Positions 1 to 6,389 of a DNA stretch of 9,916 nt are shown here, in pieces. Under the pieces are notes generated by a model. The model was not told the origin of the DNA, did no database searches, and saw only the letters and a list, made by a program, of their open reading frames with translations. Numbering within the stretch: the first letter of the stretch is position 1; each line of letters opens with the position of its first letter. This DNA comes from Actinomycetes bacterium (GTDB lineage: Bacteria; Actinomycetota; Acidimicrobiia; Acidimicrobiales; Microtrichaceae), in assembly GCA_023434535.1 (NCBI GenBank), contig JAEYSR010000271.1, positions 1 to 9,916 of the forward strand. The letters run 5' to 3'. The position numbers and the translations under genes were made by a program.

Positions 1-20
1 GTGTCAGGCCGGGGTCGGTG

Positions 21-713
21 TCAGGTCGACTCGACCAGGCGGTACCCGACGCCGGTCTCGGTGGCGATCTCCACGCCGGAGTCGGACCCGAGCTTGCGGC
101 GCAGGTTGGTGACGTGCACCCGCAGCGACTCGGCGCTTCCTCCGCCGTCGGGCCACAGGTCGTCCATGATCGTCGAGTGCGTCAGCACCCGACCGGCGCG
201 GCCGACCAGCAGGCTGGCGAGCCGGTACTCCTTCTGGGTGAGGTGGACACGCTCTCCACCCACCTCGACCGATCGGCCGTCGGTGTCGATGCGCACCGAG
301 CCGGCGGAGAGCTCGGCGGGACCGCTCCCGGCCGACCGCTGGCCGCGGTTGCGACGCGCCACCCGCAGTCGGGCCATGAGCTCGGGCGTGGAGAAGGGCT
401 TGGTGACGTAGTCGTCCGCGCCCAGGTCCAGCGCTGCGACCTTCCGGTCCTCGTCGCCGTCGGCCGACAGCACCACGATCGGCACGTCGGAGGTGCGCCG
501 GAACTCCCGGCACACGTCGACGCCGTCGATGTCGGGGAGGCCGAGGTCGAGGATCACCAGCCCCGGGGGCGCCGTGCGCATGGCCTCGAGCGCGGCGGCC
601 CCGGTGCGGGTCACGATCACCGTGTGGTCGCGGGCGCCGAGCGCCGTGGTGAGCAGCTCGGCGACCGACGGGTCGTCCTCGACGAGCAGGACCGTGGTCG
701 GTTCCTCCGTCAC
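21..713 (-). CDS. KdpE-type OmpR-family response regulator
   Basis: This is a two-component response regulator that should be phosphorylated by the histidine kinase encoded just upstream and then bind DNA as a dimer. Counting from the chosen GTG (about 230 residues), the receiver domain spans about 7-120. Visible key residues are the acidic pair D13/D14, the phosphoacceptor D56 in VILDLGLPD, S83 in VVLSADG, and K105 in DYVTKPF. A winged-helix effector domain spans about 135-228 (VHLTQKEYRLASLLV, then SLRVHVTNLRRKLG and ETGVGYRL). The DLGLPD, KVAALDLGADDY and LTxxEYRL stretches are close to KdpE. The frame is also open to a GTG at 773, directly after the kinase stop. I prefer the GTG at 713 because it has GAAGG a few bases upstream, starts shortly before the receiver core and gives the usual family length. 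No kdpFABC genes are visible, so the true target is unknown and no gene symbol is given. Confidence 0.9.
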   Translation of the reverse strand: MTEEPTTVLLVEDDPSVAELLTTALGARDHTVIVTRTGAAALEAMRTAPPGLVILDLGLPDIDGVDVCREFRRTSDVPIVVLSADGDEDRKVAALDLGADDYVTKPFSTPELMARLRVARRNRGQRSAGSGPAELSAGSVRIDTDGRSVEVGGERVHLTQKEYRLASLLVGRAGRVLTHSTIMDDLWPDGGGSAESLRVHVTNLRRKLGSDSGVEIATETGVGYRLVEST

Positions 714-773
714 CGGAGGCCTTCGCGGCGGACCGACGGCGTCCCGGCGGGAGGCAGGGCTCGTGGAGAGCAC

Positions 774-1811
774 TCAGGCCGGGAGGAGGACGGTGAACCT
801 GGTGCCGCGGCCGTGGTCGTCATCGACGGTCAGAGTACCGCCGTGGAGATGGACGATCGCCCGGCAGGTCGCGAGCCCGAGACCGGAGGACCCTGCGGTC
901 GCTCCCGAGCGGAACGGCTCGAACAGGGCCTCGACGTCCTCGGCGGCGATGCCCGCACCGCGGTCGAACACGTCGATCCGGAGCCGGTCGCGTTCGAGGG
1001 CCGCGGTCACGGTGACCGTCTCGCCGACGGGGCTGTGGCGCACCGCGTTGTCGATCAGGTTGTCGACCACCTGGGAGATCTGCACCTCGTCCAGGCGGAC
1101 CAACGGGAGGTCGTCGGCCACGACCACCTCCACTCCGACGACCGGCGCTCCCAGGCCGAAGCGTCGGGCGGCCGCCCGGAGGACCGGGCCGACGTCGGTC
1201 GGGGCCAGCCGGGGGGTCATGGCACCGGCCTCGATCCGGCTCATGGCCAGCAGGTTCCCGACCAGGCGGTCGAGCCGGGTCGCCTCCAGATCGACCAGCT
1301 CCAGCATCCGCTGGCGCGCGGCCGGTTCGGTGACCTCGCCCTCGAGCAGCTCGGTCGCCGCGCCGCGGATCGTGGCCAGCGGGGTGCGGAGGTCGTGGGA
1401 CACCGAGCGGAGGAGCAGGCGCCGCTGCTCGTCCGCCTCGGCGAGCGTGTCGATGCGGTTCGACACGAGCGTGGACACGACGACCGCCACGGCGAAGAAC
1501 ACCGCGAGGGCGATGGCGTCGTCGATCGCCGCGAAGCTGATCGCGCCGATGGGCGGGACCGAGAGGGTGAACGCCACCGTCGCGAGACCGGCGATCGCGT
1601 AGGCGACCCAGCGGGTCCCGAGCACGGCGGCGATCACGACGGGCACCACGAGGAGGAGGGCCCGCGTGGCCTGGGAGAGGTCGTGCTGCAGCAGCGTGAG
1701 GCCCGTGACGATCAGCAGGACCAGGCCCGCCGACAGGATGGCGACGTAGGTCGGTCGGGCGGCGGACAGCCGACCCCACACCCTGCGGTCCGTCGCCGTC
1801 GTCGATCCCAT
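774..1811 (-). CDS. Compact KdpD-like sensor histidine kinase
   Basis: This is a membrane sensor histidine kinase of 345 residues and the likely partner of the response regulator that follows. Four hydrophobic segments at about 25-41, 51-66, 70-87 and 96-118 form a DUF4118-type module like the membrane part of KdpD. A HisKA dimerisation domain follows with the phosphorylated His at 139 (SVSHDLRTPLATIRG). The ATPase domain has the N box NLIDNAVRHS (251-260), the G1 box DRGAGI (283-288) and the G2 box GSSGLGLA (307-314). Full KdpD proteins are about 900 residues and begin with a KdpD nucleotide-binding domain and a Usp domain; both are absent here. The gene ends in TGA immediately before the first possible GTG of the regulator. 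The start is uncertain: the ATG at 1811 has no clear Shine-Dalgarno sequence, and in-frame TTG (1817) and GTG (1835) codons are alternatives. The signal sensed cannot be read from the sequence. Confidence 0.9.
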   Translation of the reverse strand: MGSTTATDRRVWGRLSAARPTYVAILSAGLVLLIVTGLTLLQHDLSQATRALLLVVPVVIAAVLGTRWVAYAIAGLATVAFTLSVPPIGAISFAAIDDAIALAVFFAVAVVVSTLVSNRIDTLAEADEQRRLLLRSVSHDLRTPLATIRGAATELLEGEVTEPAARQRMLELVDLEATRLDRLVGNLLAMSRIEAGAMTPRLAPTDVGPVLRAAARRFGLGAPVVGVEVVVADDLPLVRLDEVQISQVVDNLIDNAVRHSPVGETVTVTAALERDRLRIDVFDRGAGIAAEDVEALFEPFRSGATAGSSGLGLATCRAIVHLHGGTLTVDDDHGRGTRFTVLLPA

Positions 1812-1891
1812 GGCCAACAGGGTGCCATCTGCGGCCACCGCCTCCGGGCGTCGTGGAACCGCCTCCGTCCGAACCGGATGGCGGGCGACCG
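1812..1891. promoter_or_regulatory. Gap with a 10-base direct repeat upstream of the kinase gene
   Basis: This 80-base gap lies between the ligase stop and the kinase start. It contains ACCGCCTCCG twice, at 1837-1846 and 1858-1867, exactly 21 bases apart, which is about two helical turns. On the coding strand each copy reads CGGAGGCGGT. It could be a regulator binding site, for example for autoregulation by the adjacent response regulator, or a chance feature of GC-rich DNA. I see no convincing -10/-35 pair and no terminator with a T run, so the kinase may be co-transcribed with the ligase. Confidence 0.3.
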
Positions 1892-3634
1892 CTACATCGT
1901 CTCGGCGAAGCTGACCTCGCCCTCGCCGCGGAGGACGTTCTTGAGCAGCTTGCCCGACGCGTTGCGGGGCAGCTTGCCGTCCCACCGCTCGACGTAGGTC
2001 GGGACCTTGAACGCCGCCAGAGTCTCCGCGACCCACTCCCGTACCTCGGCGTCGGACAGGCCCTCGTCGTCGGACACCTCGATGACGGCCTTGACCTCCT
2101 CGCCCAGCTCGGGGTGCGGCACGCCGACCACAGCGGCATCCGCGATCGCCGGATGCTCCACCAGCCGGTTCTCGATCTCCACGCAGTAGACGTTCTCGCC
2201 GCCGCGGATCAGCATGTCCTTGGCCCGATCGGTGATGTAGAGGTAGCCGTCCTCGTCGAGGTGGCCGACGTCGCCGGTGTGGAGCCAGCCGTCGATCACG
2301 GTGCTCGCCGTGGCCTCCGGCTTGTTCCAGTAGCCCGCCATGATCAGCGGACCGCGGATCAGGACCTCGCCGGTGCGACCGGGCGGGAGGTGCTCGCCGT
2401 CGGGCCCGGCGATCGCGAGCTCGGTGTTGGGCATGGGCAGCCCGACCGAGTCGGGTCGGGTCAGCGAGTCCTCGCCCGACAGCGCCGTGGCGGCGGAGGA
2501 CGACTCCGTCAGGCCGTAGGCGTTGGTCGTCGCCTTCACGTTCGGGAAGGTCTCGCGGATCCGCCGCTGGAGCTCGTCGGCCGACGGCGACCCGCCGAAG
2601 CTGACCGACGTGATCGACCGCAGATCCCAGTCGTGGCGGTCGGGGTGCTCGCAGCAGCGCCAGATCATGGTCGGCACGGTGGCCCAGATCATGATGCGCT
2701 CCTTCTCGATCGCGTCGAACGCGGCCTCGGGGGAGAAGCGCCCCGGCAGCATCACGAGTCGGAGCCCGCCCATCATCCCGACGACCAGCACCGAGTGGCA
2801 GCCCGAGACGTGGAACAGGGGAGAGGTCAGCAGGGCGACGGGCTGGCCGGTGCCGTCGGTCGGCGGCTCCTCTCCATCGCTGGGCTCGGCGGCCTGGGCC
2901 ATCGCTCCGGCGGTCAGGAGGAACACCGTGTTCTGGAGGTTGGCGATCATGTTGCGGTGGGTGGAGATCGCACCCTTGGGGCGGCCGGTGGTCCCCGACG
3001 TGTAGAAGATGACCGCCGGGTCGCCCTCGTCGATGGCGACGGTGGGCAGCTCGTCGGTCGGCTCGGTGAGGAGCTCGTCGAAGCGGTGCAGCTTGGGGCT
3101 GACCGTGCCGTCGGGTCGGGCGAACTCCGACGGATCCGCGTCGATGAGGAACACGTGCTCGAGCGTGTCGACGTCGTCGACCTCGGTCGCGACCCGCTCG
3201 AAGCGCTTGCGGTCCGCCACGAGCACCCGGGCACCGGAGTCCTCCAGGCCGTAGACGATCTCGTCGGTGATCCACCAGCCGTTCAGCCCGACGAGGACGG
3301 CGCCGATGTCCACGGTGCCCCAGAAGGACAGGCACCACTCCGGGTTGTTCTGGCTCAGGACCGCCACGCGGTCGCCGTGGCCGACGCCGAAGTCGCCCAG
3401 GCGGCGGCTGACCGAGTTGGCGTTGCGCATGAACTCCGCGTACGTGATCCGCTCGTCGCCGCGGACGATGAAGACCTTGTCGCCGTGGGCCTGGCCGAAC
3501 GCCGCGACCACCCGGAGGTCGTCGAAGCGGTCCTTGTAGACGAGCATGGTGTCGCCGTCGACGTCCTCCTCGACCACCTCGAACGGGCCGCCGGGGCCCG
3601 TCAGCTGCGCGCGGATGTCGTTGACCGTCGGCAT
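1892..3634 (-). CDS. AMP-forming acyl-CoA synthetase (fatty-acid-CoA ligase-like)
   Basis: This 580-residue cytoplasmic enzyme of the ANL superfamily should activate a carboxylic acid, probably a fatty acid, with ATP to an acyl-adenylate and then transfer it to CoA. Adenylation core motifs occur in order: the phosphate-binding loop YTSGTTGRPKG (211-221), NAYGLTE (371-377), GYWNKPEAT (434-442), GWLHTGD (449-455) and the hinge region DRAKDMLIRGGENVY (469-483). The C-terminal motif PRNASGKLLK (556-565) carries the expected catalytic Lys at 562. Between the P-loop and the SPLFHVSG motif there is a low-complexity acidic/Gly-rich insertion at about 246-264. The ATG at 3634 is preceded by a GGGGGG tract suitable as a ribosome binding site. 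Substrate chain length and pathway (beta-oxidation, lipid synthesis or another acid) cannot be decided. It lies 121 bases after mnhG and 80 bases before the kinase gene, and neither neighbour explains it. Confidence 0.93.
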   Translation of the reverse strand: MPTVNDIRAQLTGPGGPFEVVEEDVDGDTMLVYKDRFDDLRVVAAFGQAHGDKVFIVRGDERITYAEFMRNANSVSRRLGDFGVGHGDRVAVLSQNNPEWCLSFWGTVDIGAVLVGLNGWWITDEIVYGLEDSGARVLVADRKRFERVATEVDDVDTLEHVFLIDADPSEFARPDGTVSPKLHRFDELLTEPTDELPTVAIDEGDPAVIFYTSGTTGRPKGAISTHRNMIANLQNTVFLLTAGAMAQAAEPSDGEEPPTDGTGQPVALLTSPLFHVSGCHSVLVVGMMGGLRLVMLPGRFSPEAAFDAIEKERIMIWATVPTMIWRCCEHPDRHDWDLRSITSVSFGGSPSADELQRRIRETFPNVKATTNAYGLTESSSAATALSGEDSLTRPDSVGLPMPNTELAIAGPDGEHLPPGRTGEVLIRGPLIMAGYWNKPEATASTVIDGWLHTGDVGHLDEDGYLYITDRAKDMLIRGGENVYCVEIENRLVEHPAIADAAVVGVPHPELGEEVKAVIEVSDDEGLSDAEVREWVAETLAAFKVPTYVERWDGKLPRNASGKLLKNVLRGEGEVSFAETM

Positions 3635-3649
3635 GTGCCCCCCTGGGTC

Positions 3650-3666
3650 CCGCCGCCCCCCGGCGG
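3650..3666. other. GC-rich hairpin in the leader of the ligase gene
   Basis: A perfect 6-base inverted repeat, CCGCCG (3650-3655) and CGGCGG (3661-3666), flanks five C residues. It lies about 16-32 bases upstream of the ligase ATG. No T run follows on either strand, so a classical intrinsic terminator is not supported. It may be a leader structure or simply GC-rich sequence. Confidence 0.25.
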
Positions 3667-3680
3667 CACGTGTGACGTCA
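3667..3680. promoter_or_regulatory. Adjacent palindromes CACGTG and TGACGTCA, candidate operator
   Basis: Two perfect palindromes sit back to back: CACGTG at 3667-3672 and TGACGTCA at 3673-3680. They lie 33-46 bases upstream of the acyl-CoA ligase start, where an operator for a dimeric regulator could sit. TetR-family control of fatty-acid genes is common in actinobacteria, but I do not recognise this site as that of a named regulator. Confidence 0.3.
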
Positions 3681-3708
3681 GTCTCGCGCGGTGACCTCCG
3701 ATCGGCCG

Positions 3709-3792
3709 GGCGCTCGGTCGACCGACGCAGGCGCTCGGTCGACGGACGCTGGCGCTCAGTCGACGGTCGCAGGCTCGTCGTCGACGGCCAGC
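3709..3792. repeat. 21-base tandem repeat, three close units plus one degenerate unit
   Basis: Units lie at 3709-3729, 3730-3750 and 3751-3771; the consensus is GGCGCTCGGTCGAC followed by SGWCGCW. A more diverged unit is at 3772-3792. The palindrome GTCGAC recurs exactly every 21 bases, at 3717, 3738, 3759 and 3780. Read on the minus strand in the mnhG frame, the units encode the heptads LAVDDEP, ATVD-stop-AP, ASVDRAP and ASVDRAP. The array therefore covers the last 12 codons of mnhG and continues past its stop. The mnhG stop TGA stands where the other two close units have CGA (Arg). The spacing could reflect a coding repeat, a row of operator sites, or both. Confidence 0.8.
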
Positions 3793-4091
3793 GGGGCTGC
3801 GGGCCGCAGCCCGGACAGCCGCGCCGCCCGCCCGAGGAGGTGGCTGCCGATGGGTGTGGTCCAGAACTGGAGGAGGACCACCAGGGCGATCTTCAGCACC
3901 GCCGACCAGTCGGGCATCCGCAGCGCCGCGCCCACGGCGCACAGCAGGATCGCCAGCGTGGTGGCCTTGGTCTGCACGTGGAGTCGGGCGAACGCGTCGG
4001 GCACCGTGTTGAGGCCGATCCCCACCACCAGGCACAGCCCGCAGCCGGCCAGGAGCAGCACGGCCGACGCGACGTCGAGAGCGGTCCTCAC
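3756..4091 (-). CDS. mnhG: Mrp-type Na+/H+ antiporter subunit G
   Basis: This is a small membrane subunit (111 residues) of the Mrp cation/proton antiporter, required for assembly of the complex in studied systems. Three hydrophobic segments are visible at about 7-29, 43-57 and 67-86. The conserved segment PDAFARLHVQTKATTLA (31-47) matches the family pattern of R-x-H-x-x-x-K-A-x-T. The GTG start at 4091 overlaps the mnhF stop as GTGA and is preceded by GGAGG, five bases upstream. The C-terminus ends in a short polar tail, DDEPATVD, which belongs to the 21-base repeat described separately; the stop codon itself lies inside a repeat unit. It is the last gene of the operon and no T-rich terminator is visible after it. 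Confidence 0.93.
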   Translation of the reverse strand: MRTALDVASAVLLLAGCGLCLVVGIGLNTVPDAFARLHVQTKATTLAILLCAVGAALRMPDWSAVLKIALVVLLQFWTTPIGSHLLGRAARLSGLRPAAPLAVDDEPATVD

Positions 4092-4348
4092 GAGCCCCTC
4101 CGCTCGATGAAGCGAGCCACCGTGACGGTCCCCATGAAGCCCAGGAGCCCGATCAGGAGAGCCAGGTCGATCGACAGGCTGTCGCGGCCCCACGCCGCGT
4201 TCACGAGCAGCCCGCACACGATGAACGCGACGATCGTGTCGACCGCGATCGAGCGCTCGACCAGCGCCCGGTTGCGCACGGCGTACAGCAGGGCGAGCGC
4301 CGCCGAGGCGAGCAGCATGGCCAGGCAGATGATGGCGACGACGGTCAT
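4088..4348 (-). CDS. mnhF: Mrp-type Na+/H+ antiporter subunit F
   Basis: This 86-residue membrane subunit of the Mrp antiporter has three hydrophobic segments, at about 3-23, 36-52 and 60-80. The segment RALVERSIAVDTIVAF (27-42) with Asp37 corresponds to the conserved region of the MnhF/PhaF family, and a second membrane acid, D61, precedes the last helix. The ATG at 4348 overlaps the mnhE stop as ATGA, with GGAGGAGG just upstream. The frame extends much further upstream, but that part lies inside mnhE and is not real. Length is normal for the family. Confidence 0.93.
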   Translation of the reverse strand: MTVVAIICLAMLLASAALALLYAVRNRALVERSIAVDTIVAFIVCGLLVNAAWGRDSLSIDLALLIGLLGFMGTVTVARFIERRGS

Positions 4349-4878
4349 GTGGCCTCCTCCGGTTCCGGGGCGGCGGCGGCCGAGGGCCCCTGGCGCGGTT
4401 CGATCGCTCCGACCACCAGCCGCTCGAGGTCCTCGACGTCGGCCCGGATCGACTCGGCGTCGGTGAAGCCGACCGCGTGGACGTACAGGACGGTCGGACC
4501 GGTGCTGACGTCGAGGGTGAGGGTCCCCGGGGTGAGCGTGATGGCGTCGGCCACGATCGTCGCGACGAGCGGCGTCTGGTTGGTCAACGGACACGCGACG
4601 ACCCCGGCGCGGAGCCGCTCCGGGGTGGGGCGCAGCGACATGAGCACGACCGACCACGTGGACTCGGCCAGCATCTTCAGGAAGATCACCGCGAACTTGA
4701 GCGTGCCCCACGGATGCACGACGTGCTCCCGAGGTCGCCGGCCGGCGATCCAGGTCACGACGCCGACCACGATCACGCCGCCGACCACGTTGCCGACCGT
4801 CAGCGACCCCTGCAGCCCGATCCAGATGGCGAGCAGCAGGACGGGAGGGAGGAGGCGGGTCGCGACGCGGCCGATCAC
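4345..4878 (-). CDS. mnhE: Mrp-type Na+/H+ antiporter subunit E
   Basis: This 177-residue subunit of the Mrp antiporter has two N-terminal hydrophobic segments (about 7-23 and 28-46), a third at 59-82, and a cytoplasmic C-terminal domain. The family signature ITLTPGTLTLDV is at 113-124, followed by YVHAVGF (132-138). It is slightly longer than typical MnhE because of a low-complexity Ala/Pro/Glu tail after residue 162. The GTG at 4878 overlaps the mnhD stop as GTGA and has GGAGG six bases upstream. MnhE is the least conserved Mrp subunit, so the signature plus the position between D and F make the call. Confidence 0.93.
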   Translation of the reverse strand: MIGRVATRLLPPVLLLAIWIGLQGSLTVGNVVGGVIVVGVVTWIAGRRPREHVVHPWGTLKFAVIFLKMLAESTWSVVLMSLRPTPERLRAGVVACPLTNQTPLVATIVADAITLTPGTLTLDVSTGPTVLYVHAVGFTDAESIRADVEDLERLVVGAIEPRQGPSAAAAPEPEEAT

Positions 4879-6389
4879 GGTCGACCTCCGGCCTGCTGGT
4901 CGCCGTTGACCGCGGTGCGGTAGGTCGACGGGTGCTCGATCGACTCCGCCGCGCGCTCGCAGTACCGGTAGATCGGACCGCCGGCGAGAGCGATCACCAG
5001 TCCGAGCGCCACCACGGCAGCGGTCACGGTCGAGATCAGCGGGTGGTGCCGGAGGATGCCGGTCCGCTCGGGGGTCCCGTCCACGACGCCGTGTCCCTCG
5101 ACCTTGCCCCAGAAGAGGCCGGTCCAGATCTTCAGCATGGACACCAGGGTCAGGACCGAACCGACGAGTGCGACGGCGATCATGGCCCAGGCCGCGTCGT
5201 CGAGACCCGCCTCCACCAGCCCGGTCTTGCCGATGAACCCGGAGAACGGCGGGAAGCCGGCCAGGCTGAGGGCGGGGAGCAGGAACAGGAGCGCCAGCGG
5301 ACCGGACCGACGTGCCAGGCCGCCGACCTTGCTGAGAGCGCTGGTGCCGGTCTCCCGCTCCACGATGCCCTGCACCAGGAACAGGGACGTCTTGATCGGG
5401 ATCTGGTGGAGCACGAAGTAGATGGTGGCGGCGATGGCCGCCGCACCGCCCAGGGCGATGCCCATGATCATGTAGCCGATCTGGCTGACGATGTGGAAGC
5501 TCAGGATCCGCTTCATGTCGCTCTGCGCGATGGCGCCCAGCACACCGATGATCATGGTGGCGCCGGCGATCCAGAGGAGCAGCGTCGACAGCGTGCCGGG
5601 GAACAGCAGGGTCTGGGTGCGGATGATCGCGTAGACGCCGACCTTGGTGAGCAGGCCGGCGAACACCGCGGTCACGGGACCGGGCGCGGCCGGATAGCTG
5701 TCGGGCAACCAAGAGAACAGCGGGAACACGGCGGCCTTCAGGCCGAAGGCGGTCAGCAGGAGGAGGTTGAGGCCGATCTTGACGCCGTCGGGGAGCGCGG
5801 CGAGCCGTTCGGGGAGGTCGGCCATGCTGAGCGTGCCGGTGGCGGCGAACACCAGCGACACCGCCATCACGAGCAGGATCGACTCCAGGACGTTGATCAC
5901 CACGTAGGTGGTCCCCGAACGGATCTGCTCGTCGCCTCCCTCCAGGGTGATGAGCACGTAGCTCGCCATGAGGAGGATCTCGACGGCGACGAAGAAGTTG
6001 AAGAGGTCACCGGCCAGGAAGGCGGCGGAGATGCCGGCGGTCAGGGCCATGTAGGCGGGGTGGTACCAGATCGAGCGCTCGTCCCGACCCTTCTGTCCGA
6101 TCGCGTACACGAGGACCGCCGCGAGCATCAGCCCCGAGATCACGAGCATCAGCGCCGACAGGCGGTCGGCGACCAGGTTGATGCCGATGGGGGAGGGCCA
6201 GCCGCCGGCGGTGGTCGCGAGGGTTCCGTGACGGTCGACGTCGACCAGGATCGCGATCGACAGGCCGGCGGTGACCACGGTGGTGAGGACGCCGAAGGTC
6301 CGCTGCAGCGCCGTGCTGCGGGCGGCGGCCAGCGTGAGGACCATGCCGAAGAGCGGCACGAGGATCGGGAGCGCGAGGAACCGGCTCAT
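4875..6389 (-). CDS. mnhD: Mrp-type Na+/H+ antiporter subunit D
   Basis: This 504-residue polytopic membrane protein is related to the proton-pumping NuoM/NuoN subunits of complex I and forms one of the two main ion-translocating subunits of Mrp. Key family residues are present: Glu137 in the membrane helix FFVAVEILLMASY, Lys218 in FGLKAAVFPLFSWLPD, Lys249 in FAGLLTKVGVYA, Lys293 in SDMKRILSFH, Lys333 in HQIPIKTSLF and Lys388 in FIGKTG. These match the charged residues that form the proton path in this superfamily. The ATG at 6389 overlaps the mnhC stop as ATGA with GAGGG just upstream. The C-terminus ends in a short soluble tail after about residue 475. Length is normal. Confidence 0.97.
   Translation of the reverse strand: MSRFLALPILVPLFGMVLTLAAARSTALQRTFGVLTTVVTAGLSIAILVDVDRHGTLATTAGGWPSPIGINLVADRLSALMLVISGLMLAAVLVYAIGQKGRDERSIWYHPAYMALTAGISAAFLAGDLFNFFVAVEILLMASYVLITLEGGDEQIRSGTTYVVINVLESILLVMAVSLVFAATGTLSMADLPERLAALPDGVKIGLNLLLLTAFGLKAAVFPLFSWLPDSYPAAPGPVTAVFAGLLTKVGVYAIIRTQTLLFPGTLSTLLLWIAGATMIIGVLGAIAQSDMKRILSFHIVSQIGYMIMGIALGGAAAIAATIYFVLHQIPIKTSLFLVQGIVERETGTSALSKVGGLARRSGPLALLFLLPALSLAGFPPFSGFIGKTGLVEAGLDDAAWAMIAVALVGSVLTLVSMLKIWTGLFWGKVEGHGVVDGTPERTGILRHHPLISTVTAAVVALGLVIALAGGPIYRYCERAAESIEHPSTYRTAVNGDQQAGGRP

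Noticed and set aside
1..25. GTGTCAGG repeated at 1-8 and 18-25 around the response regulator stop
   Set aside because: It is a short repeat at the window edge in GC-rich sequence; without the flanking sequence it cannot be interpreted.
18..1997. A 659-codon plus-strand open frame over the two-component genes
   Set aside because: It runs antisense across two well-supported genes and a gap, has low-complexity Arg/Gly/Asp/His composition and no recognisable domain.
1812..3338. N-terminal extension of the kinase frame into the ligase region
   Set aside because: The frame is open, but the translation there is an Arg/Pro/Gly-rich shadow of the ligase. The real kinase starts near 1811.
3650..3666. 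The GC hairpin as an intrinsic terminator of the mrp operon
   Set aside because: There is no following T run on the minus strand, the loop and stem are short, and it sits in the leader of the next gene.
1853..3694. A 613-codon plus-strand open frame opposite the acyl-CoA ligase
   Set aside because: It is antisense to a gene with all adenylation motifs in order; the product is biased and motif-free.
3709..3792. The 21-base repeat as a CRISPR array
   Set aside because: The units are contiguous with no spacers and too few and too diverged; it is a simple tandem repeat.
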